Assembly (NCBI GenBank): GCA_028280115.1
Contig: JANQMJ010000012.1
Coordinates: 1 to 64,000, forward strand
Direction: 5' to 3'
From: Parvularculaceae bacterium
Lineage (GTDB): Bacteria > Pseudomonadota > Alphaproteobacteria > Caulobacterales > Parvularculaceae
DNA length: 64,000 nucleotides
The notes beneath the pieces are model-generated. The model searched no databases and had not been told where the DNA came from. It saw nothing but the letters and a program-made list of their open reading frames with translations. The translations under genes were made by a program, and so were the position numbers. Below are positions 36,956 to 46,578 of this stretch, piece by piece. Every line of letters begins with the position of its first letter. The first letter of the stretch is position 1.

Positions 36956-38266
36956 ATGGCTTCCAAATTCCTTTTTAGTTCTGTGATTGCTTTGGCTGCA
37001 ATGACATTTTCAGCGCCCGCCCAAGCCGAAATGCGCTGCGGCATGGCGTTCCAAGCGAAGTCCGACGTCACAAAAACGCCGGAGGGATTCGACACAGCGG
37101 TGTTTATCTATTTCACCACCGAGACATTCAGTCGGAAGTTTAAAGGCTTCGCGCTCATCCTAACCGATGAAAACGGCAACCGGCTTGGTTTCCATCGTCA
37201 AGGATGGGCGGTCGACCCTTGTGAATCTGGCCAAACAGGGGCGATCTTCGACCTCAACACGGAAACAGCGATCGGGAGCGTGACCAAGTTGTTTTCAGGC
37301 GTCGCCATGGCGAATGCGGCGCCGACGAAAGAAAATCTCGATATGTCCATTCTGCGCTATTTTCCGGAGCGTTGGACATACGCGGCGCACCCCTTCTACG
37401 ACACGATTTCCGTGTCCGATCTTTTGCGCTATCAAGGCGGGTTCAATAAATCCGGCGGCGGAAAAGACATCTGGGTCCGCTTGAATCGCGGCATGGAACG
37501 GTCAAGCACCGCCAGGCATTATTCCAACAGTATCGGGATTGTTCACTATATCTATGCAAAATTCGCAAAGCCCGGCGCGCTTGCGAGCAAAGAAAACGAA
37601 TTCCGATCCGCAAGTTTGAGTGTCTACAACGAGGCGCTGCATGCCGAAGCGGCCCGGCAGTTCAATGAAGGCATGTATAAAACCATCCTCAAGCCGCTTC
37701 GCATATCCGCGACATGCGCGCCGGACGTCGCCCAATTCCCGGCGGGCCAGAGCGACTATCAACAGTTCTATACGCTCGCCCGTTCTTATAAATCTGTCGC
37801 CGACCCCCAAGGAAGATTGTTTCCAGACGAGACAGACAGCTGTGCGTCGGGCGGACTTTATATGTCGGCAAAAGATCTCGCGAAATTCATGTCTGTTTTT
37901 AGCGGTCCGGCAGATTCGTCGGTTTTGCCTGCGTGGAGGCGAGACCTGTTCATTAACGCCGGGCCGGCGGAGGACTTGATGATATTCAACGCCGCAAAGG
38001 ACAAGAACAACCGCAGACACTTTCATAAGAATGGAGAACGCGGCAGGGTTTCAACCGGCGGCGTTTCCGTCGCCGACGTCATCCGATTTTCAAACGGATA
38101 TCACGTCGTATTTGTCGCGAATTCGCCGAAAGACGGCGTGAAGGTGAAGTCGGCGCTGATCGACGCCTTCGAATTGGCGTATAAGCCTGTCTTCAGGCGC
38201 AATCCTGAAATCGGCCCCTCTCGGGCCGACGATACGCTGCAAAGCACACCGCGGCGTCGAGACTGA
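36956..38266 (+). CDS. Secreted serine hydrolase of the beta-lactamase / PBP fold
   Basis: 436 residues with a signal peptide (cleavage near APAQA, about 25). The class-C-type catalytic motifs are SVTK (about 109-112), YSN in RHYSNSIGIV, and HKNG in place of the usual K-T/S-G box. GGSGLYMSAKDLAKF-like SCASGGLYMSAKDLAKFMS is the typical closing block. Such proteins are D-aminopeptidases, esterases or carboxypeptidases of the envelope; not necessarily resistance enzymes. GGGGAGAG precedes alternative starts at 36953 and 36956. It lies in the stretch between the two copies of the OYE 3' end. Confidence 0.84.
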   Translation: MASKFLFSSVIALAAMTFSAPAQAEMRCGMAFQAKSDVTKTPEGFDTAVFIYFTTETFSRKFKGFALILTDENGNRLGFHRQGWAVDPCESGQTGAIFDLNTETAIGSVTKLFSGVAMANAAPTKENLDMSILRYFPERWTYAAHPFYDTISVSDLLRYQGGFNKSGGGKDIWVRLNRGMERSSTARHYSNSIGIVHYIYAKFAKPGALASKENEFRSASLSVYNEALHAEAARQFNEGMYKTILKPLRISATCAPDVAQFPAGQSDYQQFYTLARSYKSVADPQGRLFPDETDSCASGGLYMSAKDLAKFMSVFSGPADSSVLPAWRRDLFINAGPAEDLMIFNAAKDKNNRRHFHKNGERGRVSTGGVSVADVIRFSNGYHVVFVANSPKDGVKVKSALIDAFELAYKPVFRRNPEIGPSRADDTLQSTPRRRD

Positions 38267-38301
38267 CATCAGGAATGCTGAGAAACGATGTGGAGCTTGA
38301 C

Positions 38302-39093
38302 ATGATGGAAACTACTGCACGCAGATTTCGAATGAGCCCGACAATGACGACGGCCATGGTGGGCCTATGCGCGTTTGCCGCGGCTGTTGGGGTTGGCCCC
38401 GCCCGTGGCGAAACCGTCTCCGTCAACTGTCCGGACTCCCTCAGGGAAACAACAAAGCCCGTCAACGTGCCTGAGGATTGGACCGGACGCGTACGTGTTA
38501 GGGCCCTTAAACTTGAGGACGCAGAGGCGTCGGACAATGGCGGGAAAACCCAGATCACATGCAAATATAGCAACGGCGCTACGTTGCGGAGAACGCTGCC
38601 GGACGATTGGAAAGATTGCCGTATGCGGCGCAGACATCAGCAAAACCGAGTTCAGATCTCTTTTTATTGTCAAAAGCGGTTGTTTGTCACGCCCGTGCCG
38701 TCGCCTGGGATATTTTCATCCGGTTCGTTAGACCTGCCGCGAACGTTTGTGATGGATTTGGACGCCGGGACTGTGGGGGGACTATCGCGGGCCGGCGATA
38801 TTTTTTATCAGGCAGATAGCAGCACGTTGCTGTACTTGAACCCTCAAAGCGGCGCTCGCATGTGGCTAGGCGACGGCAAAAAACGCAGTTACCAACAATG
38901 CAACGCCGGTCGATATTCGAGCAATCGAATCTCCTTGCGCGATGTACTTGCAAGTTCTCACACGGACGGACGGGTCTATGTTTGCGTGAAAACGAGCGCG
39001 GGGCGAGTTGGATGGTTCTCTATTCCAAAAAGGGCGTCATCAACACAAGTGTTAAAAGTACAGTACGCGACGTGGAAATTGTCGAGCGACTGA
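38302..39093 (+). CDS. Secreted hypothetical protein
   Basis: 263 residues. The ATG at 38302 has GGAGC upstream; a start at 38275 is also possible. The signal peptide is about 1-36 (AVGVGPARG). The mature N-terminal half (SVNCPDSLRETTKPVNVPEDWTGRVRVR) has Cys pairs. The C-terminal half is beta-rich (GDIFYQADSSTLLYLNP, WFSIPKRASSTQVLKVQYATWKL). No named family. It lies 35 bases after the serine hydrolase gene, same strand, so probably an operon. Confidence 0.65.
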   Translation: MMETTARRFRMSPTMTTAMVGLCAFAAAVGVGPARGETVSVNCPDSLRETTKPVNVPEDWTGRVRVRALKLEDAEASDNGGKTQITCKYSNGATLRRTLPDDWKDCRMRRRHQQNRVQISFYCQKRLFVTPVPSPGIFSSGSLDLPRTFVMDLDAGTVGGLSRAGDIFYQADSSTLLYLNPQSGARMWLGDGKKRSYQQCNAGRYSSNRISLRDVLASSHTDGRVYVCVKTSAGRVGWFSIPKRASSTQVLKVQYATWKLSSD

Positions 39094-39182
39094 CCGCCGC
39101 TCATTTATAGCCAGTCGCAGCACTTGAAATCAGCGACCGAAAAGGGCTTTCGACATCCCATCCGACTAAACATAGGCGTCAA

Positions 39183-40475
39183 TTAGCGCCGCAGCGCCTT
39201 CGCCGCTTTCATTTCCTGCATTTGCCAGCGCATAAAAGCGGGCAACAGCGCCATTTGGGTTTTGGCCGCGCGGCCGTCGGCGAGGCGATAAATATTTTCA
39301 TAAAAGAACGCCATGACGCCGAAACCGTTCAGCGCCTTCATCAGATCGAGCTTGGAATGGGGGCCGAAAACGCCCGGCCCGATGCGCAACTCCTTTTCAT
39401 AGGACGGCATGCGCTCGACTTCGCCGGAGATGATCTTGCGCGGGAAATCCGGGTCGACGCAAAGCGGGCGCGCAAGACCGCAAAGATCGCAAGCGCCCGA
39501 TGCAATCGCTTCCTCCATGCCCGCGCGGGTGCGAAATCCGCCGGTCACCATCAACGGCATGGCCGCGACTTTGCGGATTTCCTCCGCATAGGTCAGGAAA
39601 TAGGCTTCGCGGGCGCGGGTCGTCTCGCGCTTGGTTTCTTCATAGCGCGCTTCAAGGCCTTCGATATCCATCATCGCCGGCTGTTCGTAAGACCCGCCGG
39701 AGATCTCCAGAAGATCGACGCCCTCGTCATTGAGCCATTTAGCGACCTGAACGCATTCTTCCGGCGCAAAGCCGCCCTTTTGAAAGTCCGACGAATTGAG
39801 CTTGACCGAAACCGGATAGCCCGAACCGACCCGCGCGCGCACTTCACGAATGGTCTGGAGGAGAAGGCGCGCGCGGTTTTCAAGATTGCCGCCCCACATG
39901 TCGTCGCGACGGTTAACCCGAGGGTTTAAAAACTCGGAAATCAGATAGCCATGGGCGGCGTGGATTTGCACGCCGGTAAAGCCGGTCTGTTTGGCGATGG
40001 ACGCGGCGTAAACGAACCGGGCGATGACATCCTCGACTTCGCCGGCGGAAAGCGCCCGGGGGGTCCCGTACATGCCGCCGGGCAGATCGAGGGCGACGGC
40101 CGAAGGCGCAACCGGCTCCCTGGCGACCGTTTTCGGCGTCTGCCGGCCGGCATGGGAAAGCTGCATCCAGATCTCCGCGCCCTGATCGCGCGCGGCGGCG
40201 GCCCAGCGACGCAAGGCGCCGAGCTGTTCGTCCGTCTGCGGACCGTCAATCGCGACATTGCCGGGCCGCTCCAGATAGCGCCGGTCGACGATGACATTAC
40301 CGGTCAAGAGGAGCCCCGCCCCGCCTTGCGCCCAGCGCCGGTAAATCGTCACATGACGCTCGGTCGCGCAATTATGCGCGTCGGCGAGCCCCTCGGTCAT
40401 CGCCGCCTTGACGATGCGGTTGCCGATGGACGCGCCATTGGGCAGGACGAGGGGTCGTTCAAGAATGCCGGGCAT
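39183..40475 (-). CDS. NADH:flavin oxidoreductase, Old Yellow Enzyme family
   Basis: A 430-residue TIM-barrel FMN enzyme of the NADH:flavin oxidoreductase type without the C-terminal NAD domain of 2,4-dienoyl-CoA reductase. It has the FMN/substrate site HAGRQT (about 107), the paired His in IHAAHGYLISEFLNPRVNRRDDMWGG, and PLMVTGGFRTRAGMEEAI for phosphate binding. Such enzymes reduce alpha,beta-unsaturated carbonyls. The ATG at 40475 gives the usual N-terminus; an upstream GTG (40511) is the alternative. A fragment of its 3' end is duplicated at 36732-36803. Confidence 0.9.
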   Translation of the reverse strand: MPGILERPLVLPNGASIGNRIVKAAMTEGLADAHNCATERHVTIYRRWAQGGAGLLLTGNVIVDRRYLERPGNVAIDGPQTDEQLGALRRWAAAARDQGAEIWMQLSHAGRQTPKTVAREPVAPSAVALDLPGGMYGTPRALSAGEVEDVIARFVYAASIAKQTGFTGVQIHAAHGYLISEFLNPRVNRRDDMWGGNLENRARLLLQTIREVRARVGSGYPVSVKLNSSDFQKGGFAPEECVQVAKWLNDEGVDLLEISGGSYEQPAMMDIEGLEARYEETKRETTRAREAYFLTYAEEIRKVAAMPLMVTGGFRTRAGMEEAIASGACDLCGLARPLCVDPDFPRKIISGEVERMPSYEKELRIGPGVFGPHSKLDLMKALNGFGVMAFFYENIYRLADGRAAKTQMALLPAFMRWQMQEMKAAKALRR

Positions 40476-40579
40476 GACGTTTTCCACAGGGAAGACGGCG
40501 GACGCGGCCACAGACTTCCATGTTCGCGGCGAAACGGCAATCGCTTGCGCCAGCCTGCGTCTTCGGCGACAAGGCGGTC

Positions 40580-41398
40580 ATGTCCACAGAAGGCGCGCCT
40601 ATCCTCACCGCCATTGACGGTCCGGTCTATGTCGTCACCATCAACCGGCCCGAGCGGCGCAACGCCGTCGACCGCGAGGCCGCCGACGCGCTCGCCGCCG
40701 CGTTTTGCGCCTTCGACGGGGACGGCGATCTCTCGGTCGCGGTGCTGACCGGCGCGGGGGATGTCTTTTGCGCCGGCGCCGATCTGAAGGCCGTCGCGGA
40801 AGGCAAAGCCAATCGCCTCGAACCGCCCGGCGGCGACGATTCTGAAGTAAGCGCCCCGATGGGACCGACCCGCTTGACCTTGTCAAAGCCGGTGATCGCC
40901 GCGGTCGAAGGACATGCCGTCGCGGGCGGGCTGGAGCTTGCCTTATGGTGCGATCTGCGCGTGGCGGCGCGCGATGCGACATTCGGCGTTTACTGCCGGC
41001 GCTTCGGCGTGCCGTTGATCGACGGCGGCACGGTGCGCCTGCCGCGCCTCATCGGTCAGTCGCGCGCCCTCGACATGATTTTGACCGGGCGCGGCGTCGG
41101 CGCGGAAGAGGCGCTCGACTGGGGCCTTGCCAACCGGATCGCCGCGCCCGGAAAGGCGCTCACCGAAGCGATCGCGCTTGCCAGGGAACTTACCGCCCTG
41201 CCCCAGATCTGCCTGCGCAACGACCGCGCGTCGGCGCTGGCGCAATGGGCGCTGAGCGAACAGGACGCCCTCGCCGCGGAGTTCGCCCTCGGCCTTAAGA
41301 CCCTCGAATCAGGCGAAACACTCGCCGGCGCCGCGCGCTTCGCCAAGGGCGAGGGACGCGGCGGCGCAACGGTCAAGAACGATAAAGACAAACAGTAA
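40580..41398 (+). CDS. Enoyl-CoA hydratase/isomerase family protein
   Basis: A 272-residue crotonase-fold enzyme that hydrates trans-2-enoyl-CoA. The oxyanion-hole motifs AVLTGAGDVFCAGADLKAV (about 50-68) and IAAVEGHAVAGGLELALWCDLRVA (about 96-119) are clear. The usual acidic residues near 121-145 are replaced by YCRRFGVPLIDGG, so the precise reaction may be isomerisation. It ends five bases before parE and may share its transcript. Confidence 0.9.
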   Translation: MSTEGAPILTAIDGPVYVVTINRPERRNAVDREAADALAAAFCAFDGDGDLSVAVLTGAGDVFCAGADLKAVAEGKANRLEPPGGDDSEVSAPMGPTRLTLSKPVIAAVEGHAVAGGLELALWCDLRVAARDATFGVYCRRFGVPLIDGGTVRLPRLIGQSRALDMILTGRGVGAEEALDWGLANRIAAPGKALTEAIALARELTALPQICLRNDRASALAQWALSEQDALAAEFALGLKTLESGETLAGAARFAKGEGRGGATVKNDKDKQ

Positions 41399-41403
41399 TC
41401 AGT

Positions 41404-43419
41404 ATGGCGAGAAAAAGCGGCAAGGGCGGAAAGCGTAACTCGGGCGGCGACGATCTCTTCGGCGATTATTCCGCCAAGGACATCGAGGTGCTCGAAGGCC
41501 TCGAACCGGTGCGCAAGCGGCCGGGCATGTATATCGGCGGGACCGACGACAAGGGTCTGCACCATCTTTTCGCCGAAGTCCTCGACAACGCCATGGACGA
41601 GGCGGTCGCCGGCCACGCCACTCGCATCGAGGTCGAACTGTTCGACGACGGCTATCTGTCCGTGACCGACAACGGCCGCGGCATCCCCGTCGACCCGCAT
41701 CCGAAATTCAAGTCGAAATCCGCGCTCGAAGTCATCATGACGACGCTGCATGCGGGCGCGAAATTCGCCGCCAAGGCCTATCAGACCGCCGGCGGCCTGC
41801 ACGGCGTCGGCGTATCGGTGGTGAACGCGCTTTCCGACGATCTGATCGTCGAGGTCTGCCGCGGGCGCACCATGTGGCGCCAGTCTTTCGCCGAAGGAAA
41901 GCCGCGCACGAAACTTGAAAAGGCGGGCCCTGCCCCCAACAAGCGCGGCACCATGGTGATGTTTCATCCGGACCCGAAAATCTTCGGGCCCAAGGCCGCG
42001 TTCAGGCCGGCGCGGCTTTTCAGGATGGCGCGCTCGAAAGCCTATCTTTTCGGCGGGGTCGAGATCCGCTGGAAATGCGCGCCCGGCCTCATCGCGGATC
42101 AAACGCCCGCCGAGGCGACATTCCATTTCGAACGGGGGCTGACGGATTATCTTAAAACCCTGGTCGGCGCGAAGCCCACGGTGACCGCCGAGATTTTCGC
42201 CGGCAAGGTGGAAAAGAAAGAAACCCAAGGCCACGGCAATCTTGAATGGGCCGTGGTCTGGGGCGCGGCGGGTTTCGGCCCCAAAGGCGAGGACGCGGAC
42301 GGATTCGTCAACAGCTATTGCAACACCGTGCCGACGCCGGAAGGGGGAACCCATGAAGCGGGCCTGCGCTCGGCGCTGACCAAAGGCCTTAAGGCCTACG
42401 CCGATATCGCCGGGGTCAAGCGCGCGGCGACCGTCACCGCCGAGGACGTCCTCGGCACGGCAGGCGCATTATTGTCCGTATTCGTCAGAAATCCCGAGTT
42501 CCAGGGCCAGACCAAGGACAAGCTCGCCACCGCCGAAGCCCAGCGCATTGTTGAAAACGCGGTGCGCCCCGCCTTCGATCACTGGCTTGCGTCGGACCCG
42601 AAACGCGCCGGGGCCCTTGTCGACTGGGTCGCCGACCGCGCCGAAGAGCGCCAGCGCCGGCGCCGGGAAAAGCAGGTCTCGCGCCAGCAGGCCACGCGCA
42701 AGCTGCGGCTGCCCGGCAAGCTCGCCGACTGCACCAATGTCGACCGCAAGGGCACGGAAATCTTTCTCGTCGAGGGCGACTCGGCGGGCGGGTCGGCGAA
42801 ACAGGCGCGCAACCGCGCGACCCAGGCGATCCTTCCCCTGCGCGGCAAGATCCTCAACGTCGCCTCGGCGGCGCGGGACAAGATTCTCGCCAATCAAGAA
42901 ATCGCCGACATCGTTCAGGCGCTCGGCGCGGGGATCGGCGCGAAATTCGACCTCGACGCCCTGCGCTATGAAAAGATCATCATCATGACCGACGCCGATG
43001 TCGACGGCGCCCATATCGCGGCCTTGCTGATTACGTTCTTCCATCAGGAAATGCCCGAACTCATCCGCGAGGGCCGGCTTTATCTCGCCCAGCCGCCGCT
43101 GTTTCGCCTCACCGCCGGGGGAAAGTCCGTCTACGCCATGAACGAGGACGAGCGCGATGCGCTGTTGAAGGCCGAATTCAGGAACGGCCAGAAGGTCGAT
43201 GTGGGCCGCTTCAAGGGGCTGGGCGAAATGATGCCGGCGCAGCTTAAAGAAACCACCATGAACCCGGAAACCCGCCAGCTTCACCGCGTCTTCATCGCCG
43301 AGGACAAGGAAGCCGACGCGGGCAAGCTGGTCTCCCGCCTGATGGGCAAAAAGCCCGAGGAGCGTTTCGCCTTCATTCAGGAAAACGCCGAATTTGTCAG
43401 GGACGAGCTCGACATATAA
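41404..43419 (+). CDS. parE: DNA topoisomerase IV subunit B
   Basis: A 671-residue GHKL-ATPase subunit that with ParC decatenates chromosomes. The ATP site has EVLDNAMDEAVAG (about 58-70) and TDNGRGIPVDPHPKFKSKSALEVIMTTLHAGAKF, with ATP-lid GGLHGVGVSVVNALS. The transducer is in the middle. The TOPRIM domain (about 440-570) has FLVEGDSAGGSAKQ and MTDADVDGAHIAALLITFF. The length and the R/K-rich N-terminus favour ParE over GyrB. Confidence 0.96.
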   Translation: MARKSGKGGKRNSGGDDLFGDYSAKDIEVLEGLEPVRKRPGMYIGGTDDKGLHHLFAEVLDNAMDEAVAGHATRIEVELFDDGYLSVTDNGRGIPVDPHPKFKSKSALEVIMTTLHAGAKFAAKAYQTAGGLHGVGVSVVNALSDDLIVEVCRGRTMWRQSFAEGKPRTKLEKAGPAPNKRGTMVMFHPDPKIFGPKAAFRPARLFRMARSKAYLFGGVEIRWKCAPGLIADQTPAEATFHFERGLTDYLKTLVGAKPTVTAEIFAGKVEKKETQGHGNLEWAVVWGAAGFGPKGEDADGFVNSYCNTVPTPEGGTHEAGLRSALTKGLKAYADIAGVKRAATVTAEDVLGTAGALLSVFVRNPEFQGQTKDKLATAEAQRIVENAVRPAFDHWLASDPKRAGALVDWVADRAEERQRRRREKQVSRQQATRKLRLPGKLADCTNVDRKGTEIFLVEGDSAGGSAKQARNRATQAILPLRGKILNVASAARDKILANQEIADIVQALGAGIGAKFDLDALRYEKIIIMTDADVDGAHIAALLITFFHQEMPELIREGRLYLAQPPLFRLTAGGKSVYAMNEDERDALLKAEFRNGQKVDVGRFKGLGEMMPAQLKETTMNPETRQLHRVFIAEDKEADAGKLVSRLMGKKPEERFAFIQENAEFVRDELDI

Positions 43420-43458
43420 TATCGGCCGTCGCTGTCTGGGGTAAGGGGGCTGTCTTTC

Positions 43459-44247
43459 ATGCGTGCGCCGCGAAAATCGACTCTCTTACTGCTCGCTTTT
43501 CTCATATCCGGCGCCGCGTGGTCATTCGCCATCGGCGCCCATGAACTGCTGGGACATGGCGGGCATTGCGCCCTCGATCCGGACTGCTCCTGGAAATATG
43601 TGGATGCGATGTATTTCGACGGCGAGTATGCGAGCGGCGTCGTCGATGACTGGCAACGCGCGTCAGGCTCACTGGTGCAGATGGGACTGGCGCTCGTCGC
43701 GGCGCTGATTTTACGCGTCGCGCCGCCGCGCGGTTTCGGCGCGTATTGCTTCCTTTGGGCGCTGGCGGCCGCCGGGCTTATTCAATCAGGCGCCTATATC
43801 GCCTTTGGCTGGCTCATCCATCCGGGCATGGACTGGGCCCAGCTTGTTGAAAAGGCGGGCGGCGGCCCCATGCAAAAGGGCGTCGCGACCGCCGGCGGCG
43901 CCCTCATCATCTTGATCGGCATACTGATCGCACGGCGGCTGATGCCGCGCGCGGAGGCGCGCGGCGGCGACTTTACCGGCCCGCCGCTGGTCATCGCCGC
44001 CTATCTGGGCTTTTCCGCAACCGCGCTTGGCGCTTCGTGGTTCGTGCCGGCGGACGACCGCCTGTTCATGCTCTATGGCGGGATCGGCGGGGGCGCCGGT
44101 TTTATGTTCTGGTTTTTGTTTTCCGCGCTGCCGAAGGGCGGCCCGTCGCCGACGTTGAAACTCAAAGGCGCATGGACGCCGGCGATTGTCTCCATGATTG
44201 CCATTTTCACCTATGTTTTCGTGCTCGGCCGCGGCGTTCATTTCTGA
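43459..44247 (+). CDS. Polytopic membrane protein with HExxH motif
   Basis: 262 residues with six to seven transmembrane helices. After helix 1 there is IGAHELLGHGGHCALDPDCSW (about 26-46), which contains HELLGH, the zinc-peptidase HExxH signature, followed by two Cys. The other spans are typical of transport or intramembrane-peptidase folds. It lies 39 bases after parE and 60 bases before the MtfA-like peptidase gene, same strand. A membrane-embedded metallopeptidase is possible, but no second zinc ligand is obvious. Not recognised. Confidence 0.75.
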   Translation: MRAPRKSTLLLLAFLISGAAWSFAIGAHELLGHGGHCALDPDCSWKYVDAMYFDGEYASGVVDDWQRASGSLVQMGLALVAALILRVAPPRGFGAYCFLWALAAAGLIQSGAYIAFGWLIHPGMDWAQLVEKAGGGPMQKGVATAGGALIILIGILIARRLMPRAEARGGDFTGPPLVIAAYLGFSATALGASWFVPADDRLFMLYGGIGGGAGFMFWFLFSALPKGGPSPTLKLKGAWTPAIVSMIAIFTYVFVLGRGVHF

Positions 44248-44307
44248 GCGGCGTCGGCGGACGGAATTGACCTTGGCCCCGGCGTTCCCATATTCGCCGC
44301 AGGCCAT

Positions 44308-45123
44308 ATGAACGTTCTTATTCTCATCATCCTAGCCGGCGCAGTCCTGTTTTTTCTCGCGCGATGGTTTTGGCGCCGGCGCCGGCGGCGAAAGCTGCTG
44401 GCGGCCCCCCTTTCCTCGGCGAACAAAGCAGTCGTCTTGAAAACCGTGCCGCTTTATGAAAAGCTGCCCGACGATTTGCGTCCGCGTTTTGAAGGGCTCG
44501 TCAATCGTTTTCTCGATGAAGTGACGTTTCATGGCTATGAGGGCCTTGAGGTGACCGACGAGATGCGCGTCGTCATCGCCGCCCAGGCGTGTTTGCTCAT
44601 CGTCAATAAAGACAACCGCTGGTTCGACACCCTCGAAACCATTCATCTTTATCCCGCCGCGTTCAAAAGCCGGCTTCGGGAAATGCGCGGTTATGTGGTG
44701 TCGGAACGCGAAACCACGCGCCTGGGCGAAAGCTGGCGGCGCGGCCCGGTGATCCTCGCCTGGGATCACGCCGCCTATGGCGCGTTTGCGCCCCATGACG
44801 GGCGCAATGTTGTGTTTCACGAATTCGCCCATCAGCTGGACGAACAGACCGGCGTCGTCGACGGCGCGCCGGCGCTCGACCCCGATCAAAGCGCGTCGAA
44901 CTGGGCCCGGGTCTTTCGCGCCGCCTATGAACGATTGCGCGCCGACGCCGCGGCGGGACGCCCGACGCTGCTCGATCCCTACGGCGCAACGGCGCCGGCG
45001 GAGTTTTTCGCCGTCGCCACGGAAGTCTTTTTCGAACGCCCCCGCGATCTGCGCGCCGCCGAGCCCGCGCTCTACGCCGAGCTATCGCAATACTACCGGC
45101 TTGATCCGGCGACTTGGGGGTGA
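44308..45123 (+). CDS. mtfA: MtfA-type zinc-dependent peptidase (M90)
   Basis: 271 residues. Zinc-binding HEFAHQLDEQ (about 171-180) with the conserved downstream EFFAVATEVFFE (about 232-243) for the third ligand. Full-length MtfA core from LPDDLRPRFEGLVNRFLDEV. The N-terminal transmembrane helix and Arg-rich stop (about 1-30) are extra relative to the cytosolic enzyme, so it is anchored with the peptidase in the cytoplasm. E. coli MtfA binds the sugar-PTS repressor Mlc; here the target may differ. Confidence 0.92.
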   Translation: MNVLILIILAGAVLFFLARWFWRRRRRRKLLAAPLSSANKAVVLKTVPLYEKLPDDLRPRFEGLVNRFLDEVTFHGYEGLEVTDEMRVVIAAQACLLIVNKDNRWFDTLETIHLYPAAFKSRLREMRGYVVSERETTRLGESWRRGPVILAWDHAAYGAFAPHDGRNVVFHEFAHQLDEQTGVVDGAPALDPDQSASNWARVFRAAYERLRADAAAGRPTLLDPYGATAPAEFFAVATEVFFERPRDLRAAEPALYAELSQYYRLDPATWG

Positions 45124-45150
45124 GCGGGCGTCATTATTCGGCGGCGATGA

Positions 45151-45885
45151 CTAGTGTTTCCCATCATACCGCCAACGGTTAAACGCATACCACGCGTTAA
45201 AACCTTCCCAATAGTCATCCCAGACTTTGATATCTTCCTCATACTGTCTGACCGCCGATCGGTAGTCGGCGTAGCATTTTTCCATGCGGGCATATTCGGA
45301 ATGAAGCGGCGAGCGTTTGTCTTTGAAGATTTCGTCAAGACGCAGATTGATGTTTCCGTTGCGTCGCGGCGGGACCGGCGATTGCGCAAATGGCGGCGGC
45401 GGATAATCATATATCCAATTGTCTTGAACGTTGATGTCTGTTGCCGGCGCCTCTGCGAGGGCCGTGCGATTCGGCGTGAAGACACTGACGACGCGCTCGA
45501 CCTGTTCGCGGCTGGGCGTTGCGTAGGGAAACAAATAGGCTTTCTGTGCGGCAAACGCGCCGGCCAGTCCAAAAATCAACACAAGCTGCGCGATAGTTTC
45601 TATCGAGTTGAGGCCTCTTATTAAGATCACGCGCGCGGCCCAGATCACGGCGCACGCGCCGACGGCGACAGCAAGCCACTGGAAGGCGGAACGAAAACCG
45701 AACCATCCGGCAATCCAGATGACGGCGTATTCGCATTCGATGGCCGTAACGATCGTGAACATGTGAAAGATCCAGTAGCAAAGACCAAATCCCACAAGAA
45801 AAATCGTGAACGACGAGATTGCGAATGACCGCCGCAGGCGAGCAGCGCGCCGCAACACTCTTTTATTGCTGAGCTGCATCCCCAT
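45151..45885 (-). CDS. Membrane protein with soluble C-terminal half
   Basis: 244 residues. Three transmembrane helices (about 25-48, 65-85, 95-112) are followed by a Pro/Asp-rich linker (YDYPPPPFAQSPVPPRR) and a charged helical tail with many Tyr/Trp (LHSEYARMEKCYADYRSAV, FNAWYAFNRWRYDGKH). AGGAAGGGG precedes the ATG. No family recognised. Convergent with mtfA. Confidence 0.72.
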   Translation of the reverse strand: MGMQLSNKRVLRRAARLRRSFAISSFTIFLVGFGLCYWIFHMFTIVTAIECEYAVIWIAGWFGFRSAFQWLAVAVGACAVIWAARVILIRGLNSIETIAQLVLIFGLAGAFAAQKAYLFPYATPSREQVERVVSVFTPNRTALAEAPATDINVQDNWIYDYPPPPFAQSPVPPRRNGNINLRLDEIFKDKRSPLHSEYARMEKCYADYRSAVRQYEEDIKVWDDYWEGFNAWYAFNRWRYDGKH

Positions 45886-45959
45886 CGCCCCTTCCTGGCG
45901 TTAATATAGAAACCCGCCTGGCGCGCTTCAATATTGTTGAAACTTTCCGGAGGAAATCC

Positions 45960-46035
45960 AGTTCCAAAAATAAAGTCGGGCTTTGCCCGGCATGTTTCAT
46001 TAGCTGGATCCCCGCCTGCGCGGGGATAGACGGAG
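45960..46035. repeat. Dispersed palindromic repeat
   Basis: Contains AAAGTCGGGCTTTGCCCG and GGATCCCCGCCTGCGCGGGGAT, two hairpins. The AAAGTCGGGCTT part recurs at 50084-50100, so this belongs to the same family. Confidence 0.7.
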
Positions 46036-46570
46036 GAAAGAACTGTTCTTCGATGCAGCATTATCGCCCGTCGCCGCCGACCGGCAAATGCGGGGCGCCA
46101 TTTACCCCCTTCGCGTTTGGAGAGTTTCCTTTGTTCAAGCCAAAAAACCCGAAATGTGGGGCGCCATTCCCGCACTGTCTCGCGTCATCCCGTGCGCGGC
46201 GCAGCATGGAATGGTGCTTTGCTGATCCGGGATGACGGCTGGGATATGCGGCAGGCGCAGCGTTCCCGTTCAGCGCAGCTGGATACGCCGCGCCGGTCGG
46301 AAGCAAAATTCACAATGTCAAAGAGCCCGCGCAAGGCCCGGCTTTCGCCGCCCTGCGCATGAACGCCGCAAAGGACCGTTGCGGTGTTTGCGGCCTCCCA
46401 TGTCATGGGAACCTGTCGCCCTGACCTTGGCCTTCATCGACGCTGGGACGGAGTATAAGGCCGTTCCGAAAGTGTTCGATATCTATCGACCGAATGCGGG
46501 TTTGCGGACCGAATACCCTCCTGGGGTTGAATTTCGAGACTATCGATCAACTTATTAATGCGCTGAGTTT
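46036..46570. other. gene-poor spacer
   Basis: About 530 bases without a supportable gene. Frames here lack ribosome sites and family patterns. GGGGCGCCATT occurs twice (46092 and 46159) with nearby GAAATG/GAGAGTT context, indicating a small direct duplication. Confidence 0.55.
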
Positions 46571-46578
46571 TGCGCTTT

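Noticed and set aside
36956..38266. Antibiotic-resistance beta-lactamase
   Set aside because: HKNG instead of KTG and general serine-hydrolase pattern; these proteins are mostly envelope esterases or peptidases.
46036..46570. Small ORFs in the spacer between the membrane gene and the SFPD-repeat gene
   Set aside because: No ribosome sites and no consistent codon pattern; the area is made of repeats.
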